Of a DNA stretch of 64,000 nucleotides, positions 48,509 to 55,751 are shown piece after piece. Under the pieces are notes generated by a model. That model did not search any database, was not told the DNA's origin, and saw only the letters and a program-made list of their open reading frames with translations. Origin of the DNA: Mariprofundus aestuarium. GTDB lineage: Bacteria > Pseudomonadota > Zetaproteobacteria > Mariprofundales > Mariprofundaceae. The number at the start of each line of letters is the position of its first letter. Within the stretch, counting starts at the first letter, position 1. The translations under genes were made by a program, and so were the position numbers. The stretch is from positions 365,001 to 429,000 of the forward strand of contig NZ_CP018799.1 in NCBI RefSeq assembly GCF_002795805.1. Reading direction: 5' to 3'.

Positions 48509-49456
48509 ATGCCAACGACAATGAACAATATTGCCAAACAGGGAGCCAATGGCTCTGCGATGATGCCGATTATTCAGGGTGTCGGACGTGCTGCGATTGA
48601 AATTGCAGCGGTTCTTCGCGGCGCTGTTTTCCGGGGCGCACTGGGCGGTGCCGGCAGCGAGAATGTACAGGGTGAGCAGCAGCAGGTGCTGGATGTGCTC
48701 TCCGATGAGATTTTTCTCGATGAGATGCGCTCCACAGGTTTTGTATGTGCGGTAGGCTCCGAAGAGCAGGAAGAGCTGCTGGTGATTGAAGAGTATAGCC
48801 ACGCCGATTACCTGGTGCTGGTAGATCCGCTGGATGGTTCATCCAACCTTGATGTCGATGGGCCTGTCGGCACCATCTTCTCGGTTGTGAAGCGTAAAAC
48901 GTCTAACGCTGAGCGTCCGCACGTATCTGATACGCTGCAGTCCGGTCAGGAGGTGATTGCAGCAGGTTATGTGCTCTACGGCCCATCCCTGATGCTGGTC
49001 TGTTCTGTGGGTGATGGCGTAAACGGTTACACCTTTAATCCGAACAATGCGCGCTTCGAACTTAGCCATGGAGATATCCGTATCCCTGAAACCGGTGGTT
49101 ACTACTCTGTGAATGAGTCCAACAAGGACAAATGGCTGGACGGCATGGGCGCTAAGCTCGATAACATGAAATCCGAAACGGGGCTTGGCATGCGTTATGT
49201 TGGCGCCATGGTTGCCGATATGCACCGCACCCTGCTTAAAGGCGGCGTATTCCTCTATCCTGCTGATGACAAGAACACGACCGGTAAGCTGCGTCTTCTC
49301 TATGAAGCAATCCCTATGGGGTTTGTGATGGAGCAGGCTGGTGGTAAAGCGATGAGTTGCGGCATAAAGGTTCTCGATATTGAGCCTGAAGCACTGCATC
49401 AGCGTGTACCTGTCTATCTTGGTTCAAACACCAACGTCGACGCTTTACTCGGCTGA
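48509..49456 (+). CDS. fbp: fructose-1,6-bisphosphatase class I
   Basis: A 315-residue sugar phosphatase making fructose 6-phosphate in gluconeogenesis and in the Calvin cycle. Metal and substrate motifs are GSEEQEELL, VDPLDGSSNLDVDGPVGTIFSV (seen as VDPLDGSSN and GTIFSV), and GGKAMSCGIKVLDIEP. All are class I features. The strong ribosome binding site GGGAGGGG precedes the ATG. If the organism is an autotroph, as the lineage guess suggests, it would serve carbon fixation, but no other Calvin gene is in the window. Confidence 0.94.
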   Translation: MPTTMNNIAKQGANGSAMMPIIQGVGRAAIEIAAVLRGAVFRGALGGAGSENVQGEQQQVLDVLSDEIFLDEMRSTGFVCAVGSEEQEELLVIEEYSHADYLVLVDPLDGSSNLDVDGPVGTIFSVVKRKTSNAERPHVSDTLQSGQEVIAAGYVLYGPSLMLVCSVGDGVNGYTFNPNNARFELSHGDIRIPETGGYYSVNESNKDKWLDGMGAKLDNMKSETGLGMRYVGAMVADMHRTLLKGGVFLYPADDKNTTGKLRLLYEAIPMGFVMEQAGGKAMSCGIKVLDIEPEALHQRVPVYLGSNTNVDALLG

Positions 49457-49476
49457 TTTTAAGGGGTTTTCCGGCT

Positions 49477-50235
49477 TTGCCTGAAAACGAGAAGTTTCTA
49501 ACAACGTATTTGAGGGAAATCGGTGTGCAGACACCGGTTTCCCTTTTTGCATCCGGGCCGGCGATTTCGGCACCGGAGGTGGCTGTTGAAGAAAAGACGG
49601 CTCTACCAGCGACTGAGGTTCACGCGCCTGCTGTAGATTCTTCAGTTATAGAAATATCTTCGGTTGAGGTTTCTACATCCGGAGGCTTATCTTCTTTGGA
49701 GGCAAAGGCGGCTACGTGTCGTCTTTGTTCGCTGGCTGAAACGCGTACGCAGGTGGTGTTTGGGACAGGCAATCCGAGTGCTGATATTGTCTTTATTGGT
49801 GAGGCGCCAGGGCGTGATGAGGATCTGAAGGGCGAGCCATTTGTCGGTCGTGCGGGTCAGTTGCTTGATCGCATGCTCTCGGCAATCGGGATGGACCGGA
49901 ATCAGGTCTATATTATGAATACAATCAAATGCAGGCCGCCGAACAATCGCGATCCAAAGATTGATGAGGTGCAGGCCTGTAATCTCTGGTTTGAACAGCA
50001 GCTTGCGTTGCTGCAGCCAAAGGTGATTTGCCTGCTGGGGCGTGTGGCTGCGCAGACCGTGCTGGAAACCGATGCGCCTCTGGGTTCATTGCGCGGGCAC
50101 TGGCACAACTATCAGGGGATGCCGGTCTGGGTGACCTATCATCCTGCTTACCTGTTGCGTTCGCCGACGCAGAAACAGAAGAGCTGGCAGGACCTGCAGC
50201 AGCTTGTTTCGCGCTATCGGGAAATAAAAGGCTGA
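49477..50235 (+). CDS. uracil-DNA glycosylase, family 4 (Fe-S)
   Basis: A 252-residue DNA repair enzyme removing uracil. The catalytic core starts near residue 68: cluster cysteines in ATCRLCSLAETRTQVV and CNLWFEQQ, the active-site loop GEAPGRDEDLKGEPFVGRAG (motif GEAPG), and YIMNTIKCRPPNNRDP. The histidine motif is VWVTYHPAYLLR. The first 67 residues are a low-complexity Ala/Val/Glu region as in many proteobacterial members. The start is TTG at 49477, 20 bases after fbp with AAGGGG upstream; it could begin later. Confidence 0.9.
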   Translation: MPENEKFLTTYLREIGVQTPVSLFASGPAISAPEVAVEEKTALPATEVHAPAVDSSVIEISSVEVSTSGGLSSLEAKAATCRLCSLAETRTQVVFGTGNPSADIVFIGEAPGRDEDLKGEPFVGRAGQLLDRMLSAIGMDRNQVYIMNTIKCRPPNNRDPKIDEVQACNLWFEQQLALLQPKVICLLGRVAAQTVLETDAPLGSLRGHWHNYQGMPVWVTYHPAYLLRSPTQKQKSWQDLQQLVSRYREIKG

Positions 50236-50258
50236 AGCAGCCTTAAAGGTTTGCGGCT

Positions 50259-50330
50259 CTATATCAGGATGCTGCCAATATAAAAGCCAGTCAGCGTAAT
50301 CAGTGAAATGGTAATATCGAACTCTAACAT
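50259..50330 (-). CDS. tiny single-span membrane peptide, 23 residues (downstream of pair)
   Basis: Minus-strand ORF: MLEFDIT..., a 23-residue peptide with an acidic start and one hydrophobic span (ISLITLTGFYIGSILI). GGGAGGGG five bases before the ATG is one of the strongest ribosome binding sites in the window, which argues for real translation. It shares its plan and the M-x-(E/K)-x-D-I start with the peptide encoded just upstream (50421-50489). No family is recognised. Peptides of this size often sit beside large membrane complexes such as oxidases or transporters, which is only an analogy. Confidence 0.5.
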   Translation of the reverse strand: MLEFDITISLITLTGFYIGSILI

Positions 50331-50381
50331 GGTAACCCCTCCCAGAGTATTGATGCGGAGAAGTATCTGTCGAATCGAGGA

Positions 50382-50403
50382 TGTGACAGTGTTATGTGTC
50401 ACA
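50382..50403. promoter_or_regulatory. inverted repeat between the two tiny genes
   Basis: TGTGACA (50382-50388) and TGTCACA (50397-50403), a perfect 7-bp inverted repeat with an eight-base spacer. Its TGTGA arms equal those of the CRP-type site at 50546, but the spacing is wrong for CRP. It may be a hairpin in the mRNA or another operator. Confidence 0.4.
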
Positions 50404-50420
50404 CAAGTTGCCGAACCTCT

Positions 50421-50489
50421 TTAGATGGAAGCGGCAACGAAAAAGCAGGCCAGTGTCAGCGCAGTGTATGCGATGTCGATCTTGATCAT
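50421..50489 (-). CDS. tiny single-span membrane peptide, 22 residues (upstream of pair)
   Basis: Minus-strand ORF of 22 residues: MIKIDIA..., one hydrophobic span rich in Ala, Leu and Phe (YTALTLACFFVAASI). AGGAG six bases before the ATG supports translation. It resembles the second peptide at 50259-50330 in size, in the MxxxDI start and in having a single span, so the two are probably paralogues. Upstream on its strand lie a -10-like TATAAA (50500-50505) and a perfect CRP-type palindrome centred at 50553.5. Function unknown. Confidence 0.5.
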   Translation of the reverse strand: MIKIDIAYTALTLACFFVAASI

Positions 50490-50545
50490 TTTCTACTCCT
50501 TTATACAGTGGGGCGCGGCACCCTCTGCGGAAAAAGCAGTGTGGA

Positions 50546-50561
50546 TGTGACCTGGATCACA
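50546..50561. promoter_or_regulatory. CRP/FNR-family palindrome
   Basis: TGTGACCTGGATCACA is an exact match to the CRP core TGTGA-N6-TCACA. Relative to the -10-like TATAAA at 50500-50505 on the minus strand (expected +1 near 50493), the centre falls at about -60.5, the position of a class I activator site. It could instead serve the cyclophilin gene on the plus strand. Confidence 0.55.
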
Positions 50562-50682
50562 ACAGTGAGAGGGGTTTAAGGTTTAGGAGTCTTGCTGGGT
50601 GAATCGGAGGCCATGCCTCTGGATTGCCTAGGGCGGCGGTCATGTGCATGCTGTGGCTTATTGTTCGAGGAGTTCTGTCTAT

Positions 50683-51258
50683 ATGAAGCTATTTATAAAG
50701 AGCCTTATGGTTGCGGCCCTGCTTGCATTTTCAGCAGGCCTTGCAAGTGCCGAGGATATCAAGCGCCATGTCGAAATTCAGACTACAAAGGGCAACATTG
50801 AAATCGAGCTATATGCGGACAGAGCACCTGAAACCGTGAAAAACTTTATCAGGTATGTGCTGGCATCTGCATATGACGGCACCATTTTTCACAGGGTGAT
50901 TCCCGGTTTTATGATTCAGGGTGGAGGCTTCGAAGCCAGCTTCAGGGAGAGGCCTACTGCCGCTCCCATCAGGAACGAAGCTGAGAATAGCCTGAAAAAC
51001 CTTCGCGGCACCCTGGCCATGGCGCGCACTGGCGACCCACATTCGGCCACTTCGCAGTTTTTTATCAACCTGAAAGATAACGGTTTTCTTGATTTTCGTT
51101 CCCGCAACTCTGGTGGTTGGGGGTATGCCGTGTTCGGCAAGGTGACTGCAGGTATGGATGTGGTTGATGCGATTGCTATGGTGCAGACCACTTCAGTTAG
51201 GCAATACGATAATGTTCCTGTCGTGCCTGTGATCATTAAAAGCGTTATCGTTCGATAG
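50683..51258 (+). CDS. ppiA: periplasmic peptidyl-prolyl isomerase (cyclophilin type)
   Basis: A 191-residue cyclophilin. A Sec signal peptide is clear (MKLFIKSLMVAALLAFSAGLASA, given here only by its ends KLF and ASA, cleavage after about residue 23). The catalytic core has GTIFHRVIPGFMIQGG, GTLAMARTGDPHSATSQFFI and YAVFGKVTAGMDVVD. It should assist proline isomerisation during outer-membrane protein folding. GAGGAG ten bases before the ATG supports the start at 50683, and the frame open back to 50644 has no signal peptide logic. Confidence 0.92.
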   Translation: MKLFIKSLMVAALLAFSAGLASAEDIKRHVEIQTTKGNIEIELYADRAPETVKNFIRYVLASAYDGTIFHRVIPGFMIQGGGFEASFRERPTAAPIRNEAENSLKNLRGTLAMARTGDPHSATSQFFINLKDNGFLDFRSRNSGGWGYAVFGKVTAGMDVVDAIAMVQTTSVRQYDNVPVVPVIIKSVIVR

Positions 51259-51273
51259 CGGTTTCCGGAAAGC

Positions 51274-51349
51274 TGGAGCCGATGAGCGGATTCGAACCGC
51301 TGGCCTGCTCATTACGAATGAGCTGCTCTACCAACTGAGCTACATCGGC
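51274..51349 (-). tRNA. tRNA-Thr (anticodon CGT)
   Basis: Minus strand. Acceptor GCCGATG/CATCGGC, anticodon stem GCTCA/TGAGC with loop TTCGTAA, so the anticodon is CGT, reading ACG. T-loop GGTTCGAATCC; discriminator U and CCA are encoded. Confidence 0.95.
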
Positions 51350-51402
51350 CTGTAGTGGCGCCTCATATTTTAACCGGCTGTGCCAAAATTAGAATGTATT
51401 AA

Positions 51403-52125
51403 TTAACTGTCGATCAGCGATTGAATGGCGGCAAGGAGTGCCGGAGCAGCGGTTTCGGTGCGCATAATGCGTGGGCCGAAAGTAAGATTCTTAAATCCCT
51501 GGGCTGTGAGTGTTTCGATGTCTTGATGGCTCCATCCACCTTCAGGGCCAACGGTCAGGGTGATATCACTGGCAGAAAGGAGTCTCAACTTTTCACCGGC
51601 CCAGCTGGTGGCGGCCTCCGGATGAAGGGTGTAGCAGAGCCCCTCTGCATGGATATTGGTGAGTCTGTCTTGCCATGAAAGCGTGGGCAGGGCTGTCCGT
51701 TCACTCTGTTCGGCCGCTTCAATGATGATTTTCTGCCAGCGCTCCATGCGTTTGTTTAATCGTGCCCCGTCCAGTTTCAGTGATGAGCGTTCGCTGCGTA
51801 CGATATGGAAGCTTGCAGCCCCCAGTTCGGTACCCTTCTGTAGGATGGAGTCGATTTTTTCACTGCGGCAAGCCGCTTGCACAATATGCACCCGGCACGC
51901 CATTTCACGGTTAATATCAGAAAATGACTCCACATGGATGCTGGAGCTCTGCTTGGTGAGAGTGTCGATGCAGCCGTAGTATTCGCCGCCTGAACCATTA
52001 AACAGGATTACCGGATCGCCCAGTGCATGGCGCATGACGCTGCGCAGGTAATACCCTTGATCTGCAGGCAGTTCAATGCTGTGGCCGGGGCATAAGTCGT
52101 GTTCGATATAGAGGCGACATGTCAT
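51403..52125 (-). CDS. rsmE: 16S rRNA m3U1498 methyltransferase RsmE
   Basis: A 240-residue SPOUT methyltransferase modifying U1498 of 16S rRNA. An N-terminal PUA-like domain begins CRLYIEHDL. The knotted C-terminal domain has TELGAASFHIVRSERS, IIEAAEQSERT and VGPEGGWSHQDIE, then LGPRI-like FGPRIMRTETAAPALLA. The frame is open to 52254, but the ATG at 52125 gives the usual family start and length. No good ribosome binding site is visible before it. Confidence 0.93.
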   Translation of the reverse strand: MTCRLYIEHDLCPGHSIELPADQGYYLRSVMRHALGDPVILFNGSGGEYYGCIDTLTKQSSSIHVESFSDINREMACRVHIVQAACRSEKIDSILQKGTELGAASFHIVRSERSSLKLDGARLNKRMERWQKIIIEAAEQSERTALPTLSWQDRLTNIHAEGLCYTLHPEAATSWAGEKLRLLSASDITLTVGPEGGWSHQDIETLTAQGFKNLTFGPRIMRTETAAPALLAAIQSLIDS

Positions 52126-52229
52126 GGGTGGAATTCGGCCTGATTTATCCGGTAAGCGCAAGTCATGTGCTTGGAGTTGTTTTGTGTGATTCATCTTGAC
52201 CCGGTGGCTGCTTGCCACAGGATGCGGAC

Positions 52230-52802
52230 ATGTTCTTCGGTCCCCTTGAAACACAAAACTGGCAGTCAGTGCGCTACTGGAAGGCGGATGAATCAGGTCT
52301 CGGCCGCGATGCGGCCGCAGTGCTGACCACAGCTGGTTCCCTGACCCGTTTCCTTGAGCGCCATTTTGGCATTAAGCTGGAGGTGCGCCTACACGATCAG
52401 TTTGTTGATATAGCTCACCCTGAAGAGGCGGCTTTGCTCCGTTGTGATGACGGTGCCGCATCACTGCGGCGTCAGGTTTCGCTGATGCATCGGGGTTCAG
52501 TGTTGTTCGATGCTGAGTCTGTACTGCCGCTTGCAGATCTTCCCGCCGATCTGATGAATGATCTTGAGGAGGGTAAGCGCCCGCTGGGTAACCTGCTTCT
52601 GGATCGCGGACTGTCGCTCTCCCGTTCAGATCTCAGTGTTACGCAGATTTCGAGTGGTGCTGCTATTAACGGCTGCTGGGCGCGCCGTTCAGTGCTGCGT
52701 TCCCCATCGGGAACCCGCGCGCTGGTGGTCGAGGTCTTTCATTCTGAGATGTGGAAGCGACTGGAGTCCTCTGCTCGCCGTTACAACGTCCGCGAGAGTT
52801 GA
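52230..52802 (+). CDS. ubiC: chorismate lyase-like protein UbiC
   Basis: A 190-residue protein of the UbiC fold, which converts chorismate to 4-hydroxybenzoate and pyruvate. Family features visible are LTTAGSLTRFLERHFG, the arginine-rich central strand (RRQVSLMHRGSVLFDAESVLP region), NDLEEGKRPLGNLL and WARRSVLRSPSGTRALVVEVFH, read in parts. The similarity is moderate, but the directly following ubiA makes the call firm. AGGA nine bases before the ATG at 52230 fits better than the TTG at 52212. Confidence 0.85.
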   Translation: MFFGPLETQNWQSVRYWKADESGLGRDAAAVLTTAGSLTRFLERHFGIKLEVRLHDQFVDIAHPEEAALLRCDDGAASLRRQVSLMHRGSVLFDAESVLPLADLPADLMNDLEEGKRPLGNLLLDRGLSLSRSDLSVTQISSGAAINGCWARRSVLRSPSGTRALVVEVFHSEMWKRLESSARRYNVRES

Positions 52803-52804
52803 TT

Positions 52805-53677
52805 GTGCAATTCACGCCTGTTGGTTCGGTTTCTGACTGGTACAGGCTGCTGCGTATTGATCGACCGGTCGGTTACTGGCTGCTGCTCTGGCCAACCATG
52901 TGGGGTCTGTTTGCTGCAGCCAATGGTCTGCCATCCCTGAAAAATATGACTGTTTTCGTTGCCGGTGTGTTCCTTATGCGCTCGGCTGGTTGTGTCATTA
53001 ACGATTTTGCGGACCGCGATTTTGATCCACATGTTGAGCGCACCAAGTTGCGGCCGATTGCCGCTGGGAAGGTTGCGCCCGGAGCTGCATTTGTCGGATT
53101 TGTATTGATGATGCTGGGGGCGTTGTTGCTGGTAGTAATGACATCACCCTATGTGATTGCGCTTGCCGTGGTGGGTGCTGTGCTGGCGGGGCTCTACCCG
53201 TTTTTGAAGCGTTACACCCATTTTCCACAGGCGTGGCTTGGCATGGCTTTCGGTTGGGGGGCGGTGATGGCGTGGGCTGCTGAAACAGGTTCGGTGTTCG
53301 ATTCACCGGTGCCATGGTTACTTTTTTGTGCCAATGTCTGCTGGTCGCTCTCTTATGACACAGCTTACGCATTCGGGGACCGGGCCGATGACCTGAAGGT
53401 TGGCGTAAAATCAACGGCAATCTGGTTTGGCGATCGAGCCGTGGTGGCCGTGGTTGCACTGGGGCTGGCAACGATGCTGTTGCTGGTTGTAGCGGCATCA
53501 ATGGTTGGAGGTTTCTGGGTGGCGGCAGGCTGGGGCGCGGCCATGGCGCTGCAGGTTATGCTTTGTGCGCGATTGATGCGCGAGGGCGAGGCCTGGGGGT
53601 TTTCCTTTTTCCTTAAGTCTCACTGGGTCGGCGCACTGTTTACGCTTGGCCTGATGCAACAAGGGTTGTTCGGCTGA
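52805..53677 (+). CDS. ubiA: 4-hydroxybenzoate polyprenyltransferase UbiA
   Basis: A 290-residue membrane prenyltransferase attaching the polyprenyl tail to 4-hydroxybenzoate in ubiquinone synthesis. About eight or nine transmembrane segments. The two aspartate-rich motifs are NDFADRDFD and YDTAYAFGDRADD. WLLLWPTMWGLFAA near the start is typical. The start is probably GTG at 52805 after GAGAG, three bases beyond the ubiC stop. The product feeds quinone to the NADH dehydrogenase encoded at 54907. Confidence 0.95.
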   Translation: MQFTPVGSVSDWYRLLRIDRPVGYWLLLWPTMWGLFAAANGLPSLKNMTVFVAGVFLMRSAGCVINDFADRDFDPHVERTKLRPIAAGKVAPGAAFVGFVLMMLGALLLVVMTSPYVIALAVVGAVLAGLYPFLKRYTHFPQAWLGMAFGWGAVMAWAAETGSVFDSPVPWLLFCANVCWSLSYDTAYAFGDRADDLKVGVKSTAIWFGDRAVVAVVALGLATMLLLVVAASMVGGFWVAAGWGAAMALQVMLCARLMREGEAWGFSFFLKSHWVGALFTLGLMQQGLFG

Positions 53678-53707
53678 CGTTGTCGGCATAAGATTGGCCA
53701 TTCGCAC

Positions 53708-54057
53708 GGGGGCGACTTGGTATCGACGGAGATACTGAACCTTGTGGGGCATGTCGGGATGGCACTCTCGTTAAAAAGGCTACTTGCAATAATTGCAAAC
53801 GACGACGTAGAACTAGCTTACGCTGCGTAAGTTACCCCGCTCTTGAGGTGTCCATCCATTGGGAATCCGGGGTCATTTAGATGGAATCGCCACTGCAGAA
53901 CGGAGACTCGTGGTCTGTAGGGTTAAATAGCTACGAATCGACCCTTTGGGCATTTTGTCCGTTTGGTTCTCAAGGGGTGCTGTTCGAACGGACTAAACAT
54001 GTAGAACCACAGGCTGATGGTTTTCGGACGCGGGTTCGAGTCCCGCCGCCTCCACCA
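53708..54057 (+). ncRNA. ssrA: transfer-messenger RNA (tmRNA)
   Basis: A one-piece tmRNA, 350 bases. The tRNA-like acceptor pairs GGGGGCG (53708-53714) with CGCCTCC (54047-54053), with a G-U at the third pair as expected for alanine identity, and ends in ACCA. The tag reading frame starts with the resume codon GCA at 53795 and ends TAA at 53830, giving the tag ANDDVELAYAA. Pseudoknot sequences fill the remainder. It rescues stalled ribosomes together with SmpB, which is not in this window. Confidence 0.95.
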
Positions 54058-54060
54058 TTA

Positions 54061-54097
54061 AATAAAAAGGGCGCCCAAAAGGGCGCCCTTTTTATTT
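54061..54097 (+). terminator. intrinsic terminator after tmRNA
   Basis: A long perfect stem: AATAAAAAGGGCGCCC pairs with GGGCGCCCTTTTTATT across an AAAA loop, three bases after the tmRNA CCA. Confidence 0.92.
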
Positions 54098-54130
54098 AAT
54101 GTGAGCGCATCAGATGAGTGCTCTTGGTTC

Positions 54131-54204
54131 GACAGCCTGCTACGACAGGCAGGTTGGACGCGTAAAACGCGCCCGAAGGGTGAGGGACAGGATGCCCCGG
54201 ATCA
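54131..54204 (+). repeat. three-hairpin GGAT-loop repeat element, copy 2
   Basis: GCCTG-CTACGA-CAGGC, then CGCG-TAAAA-CGCG, then CCGAAGGGTGAGGG-ACAGGAT-GCCCC. The last part recurs at a 73-base period in copy 3. It lies in the non-coding stretch behind tmRNA. Confidence 0.6.
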
Positions 54205-54278
54205 CAAAAAGGCAGGATGGCTAATTGAAGCGGCCTCAGGCCGATCCGAAAGGTGAGGGCCATGGATGCCCCGAGTCA
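54205..54278 (+). repeat. three-hairpin GGAT-loop repeat element, copy 3
   Basis: GGC-AGGATG-GCT, then the palindrome CGGCCTCAGGCCG, then CCGAAAGGTGAGGG-CCATGGAT-GCCCC. It stands in direct tandem with copy 2. Just after it GTCCCGCCTCCAC (54279-54291) echoes the 3' end of tmRNA. Confidence 0.6.
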
Positions 54279-54291
54279 GTCCCGCCTCCAC
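54279..54291 (+). repeat. partial echo of the tmRNA 3' end
   Basis: GTCCCGCCTCCAC resembles GTCCCGCCGCCTCCAC at 54040-54055 with three bases missing. Such echoes can be left when an integrative element uses the ssrA 3' end as its target. No integrase is present, so this may be chance. Confidence 0.25.
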
Positions 54292-54335
54292 ACAGGAGTA
54301 AAGCCTCCACCTTATAACTCAGTTAGTGTGCAGCC

Positions 54336-54590
54336 ATGAAGCACCATACCTATCTGGCCAGAGCGATGCGAATATTCGAGATCACGCGCCGTGCCCGATT
54401 CCGCAAGAGCGATCTGATTGAATTGATGGAGGGCGACCGCGATTACTCCGGTATGGATGCAATTATCGAGCAATACGGAATAAAGCCTCCGGCCAGCCAA
54501 TACAGTAGAAAGGCAATAAAAAGAGCCTATGATCGGGCGTTACTGCGTGCGGGAGAGGCCGGACTTATAGATTCTTCTGCAGGGGAGTAG
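54336..54590 (+). CDS. small basic protein of unknown function
   Basis: I do not recognise a family. The 84-residue product is basic at the N-terminus (RRARFRKSDLIELM) and largely helical, with a central DRDYSGMDAIIEQYGIKPP and a second basic helix KAIKRAYDRALLRAGEAG. It could be a nucleic-acid-binding protein, but that is inference from charge alone. No good ribosome binding site precedes the ATG; the ATG at 54366 is an alternative. It follows the repeat-bearing stretch behind tmRNA and may be a leftover of a mobile element. Confidence 0.5.
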   Translation: MKHHTYLARAMRIFEITRRARFRKSDLIELMEGDRDYSGMDAIIEQYGIKPPASQYSRKAIKRAYDRALLRAGEAGLIDSSAGE

Positions 54591-54906
54591 TTGGTGGCTG
54601 ATTGCGCATGGCGGATGGTCTGAGAGTTTTCTGTGCGCAGCAATGTTTCAGCGGTTGCTGGTGAAAATTCCAAGTAGGGATATGGAGCTGCATGGGTGGT
54701 CTTGCGGTGAGGGTGTTTGCGTTTCAATCGCCTGTGTTTCCAAGGAAAAACGCGCATGTCTGTCATTTTTTTTCGCTTGTTTCTCCGTAGTTTTCATAAG
54801 GTTAAGTTCCGTTAATAAACTTGACCAGATGCCAGACGGATGGTAGCAAGCACACCCTGCTTTCGAGGGTAGAAGCAGGGGCTCAGTTTAGAGAGGAGGG
54901 GGTTCC
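54591..54906 (+). promoter_or_regulatory. non-coding leader of the nuo operon
   Basis: 316 bases without a credible gene. A T8 run (54766-54773) has no hairpin before it. Near the end CCCTGCTT (54855-54862) pairs with AAGCAGGG (54873-54880) around a ten-base loop, 10-15 bases before the GAGGAGG ribosome binding site of nuoA. The nuo promoter must lie here, but no hexamer pair was convincing. Confidence 0.4.
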
Positions 54907-55278
54907 ATGGGCGCGGCTTATCTCGCGAACGAATACGCACCAATCTTTATCTTTATTATCATTGCTTTTGCCATGGGTGCAGCTCCGCTTGTGCTTACCC
55001 TGTTTCTGGCAGAGCAGAAGCCTAATGCCGAAAAGCTTTCGGCATATGAGTGTGGCTTCGAAGCATTTGAGGATGCGCGACTTCAGTTTGATGTCCGATT
55101 CTATCTGCTAGCAATTCTTTTTGTTGTCTTCGACCTTGAAAGTGCATTCCTGTTTCCGTGGGCGATCGTACTGGATCAGATCGGCCTGTTTGGTTTCGTT
55201 GAAATGGTGCTGTTCCTCCTGATTCTTCTGGTCGGGTACATTTATGCGTGGAAGAAAGGAGCCTTGCAATGGGAATAG
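54907..55278 (+). CDS. nuoA: NADH dehydrogenase I subunit A
   Basis: A 123-residue membrane subunit of complex I with three transmembrane segments. The conserved matrix-side loop [20 protein letters not shown] (motif YECGFE) and the segment [22 protein letters not shown], read in two halves, are diagnostic. GAGGAGG precedes the ATG. It is the first gene of a colinear nuoA-K operon and overlaps nuoB. Confidence 0.95.
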   Translation: MGAAYLANEYAPIFIFIIIAFAMGAAPLVLTLFLAEQKPNAEKLSAYECGFEAFEDARLQFDVRFYLLAILFVVFDLESAFLFPWAIVLDQIGLFGFVEMVLFLLILLVGYIYAWKKGALQWE

Positions 55279-55745
55279 AAGGTATTCTTGAAAAGGGCTT
55301 TATCACCACGACGGCTGATAAGCTCATTAATGGTGCCCGCTGCGGTTCTCTGTGGCCTATGACTTTTGGCCTGGCCTGCTGTGCGGTTGAGATGATGCAT
55401 GCCGGTGCCTCCCGTTACGATCTTGACCGCTTTGGTATCGTGTTCCGTCCGTCTCCACGTCAGTCTGACGTGATGGTGGTGGCGGGTACGCTCTGTAATA
55501 AAATGGCACCTGCACTGCGCAAGGTTTATGATCAGATGTCTGAGCCGCGCTGGGTGATCTCCATGGGAAGCTGTGCCAATGGTGGCGGTTACTATCATTA
55601 CTCCTACTCGGTAACACGCGGTTGTGACCGTATTGTGCCGGTGGATATTTATGTGCCGGGCTGTCCTCCGACGGCTGAGGCGCTTCTCTACGGCTTTATC
55701 CAGTTGCAAGAGAAGATCAAACGTACCAACACGATTGCGCGGTAG
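55269..55745 (+). CDS. nuoB: NADH dehydrogenase I subunit B
   Basis: A 158-residue subunit holding the terminal cluster N2. The cysteine pair CC in [34 protein letters not shown] and [14 protein letters not shown] are all present. The ATG at 55269, seven bases after AGGAG, overlaps the nuoA end; the open frame back to 55248 is inside nuoA. It passes electrons from the hydrophilic arm to quinone. Confidence 0.96.
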   Translation: MGIEGILEKGFITTTADKLINGARCGSLWPMTFGLACCAVEMMHAGASRYDLDRFGIVFRPSPRQSDVMVVAGTLCNKMAPALRKVYDQMSEPRWVISMGSCANGGGYYHYSYSVTRGCDRIVPVDIYVPGCPPTAEALLYGFIQLQEKIKRTNTIAR

Positions 55746-55751
55746 GTTAAG

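Noticed and set aside
54131-54278. Tandem repeats behind tmRNA as a CRISPR array
   Set aside because: Only two units, imperfect, with period 73 and internal hairpins; no cas genes are near.
54766-54773. T8 run as a terminator
   Set aside because: No stable stem precedes it on either strand.
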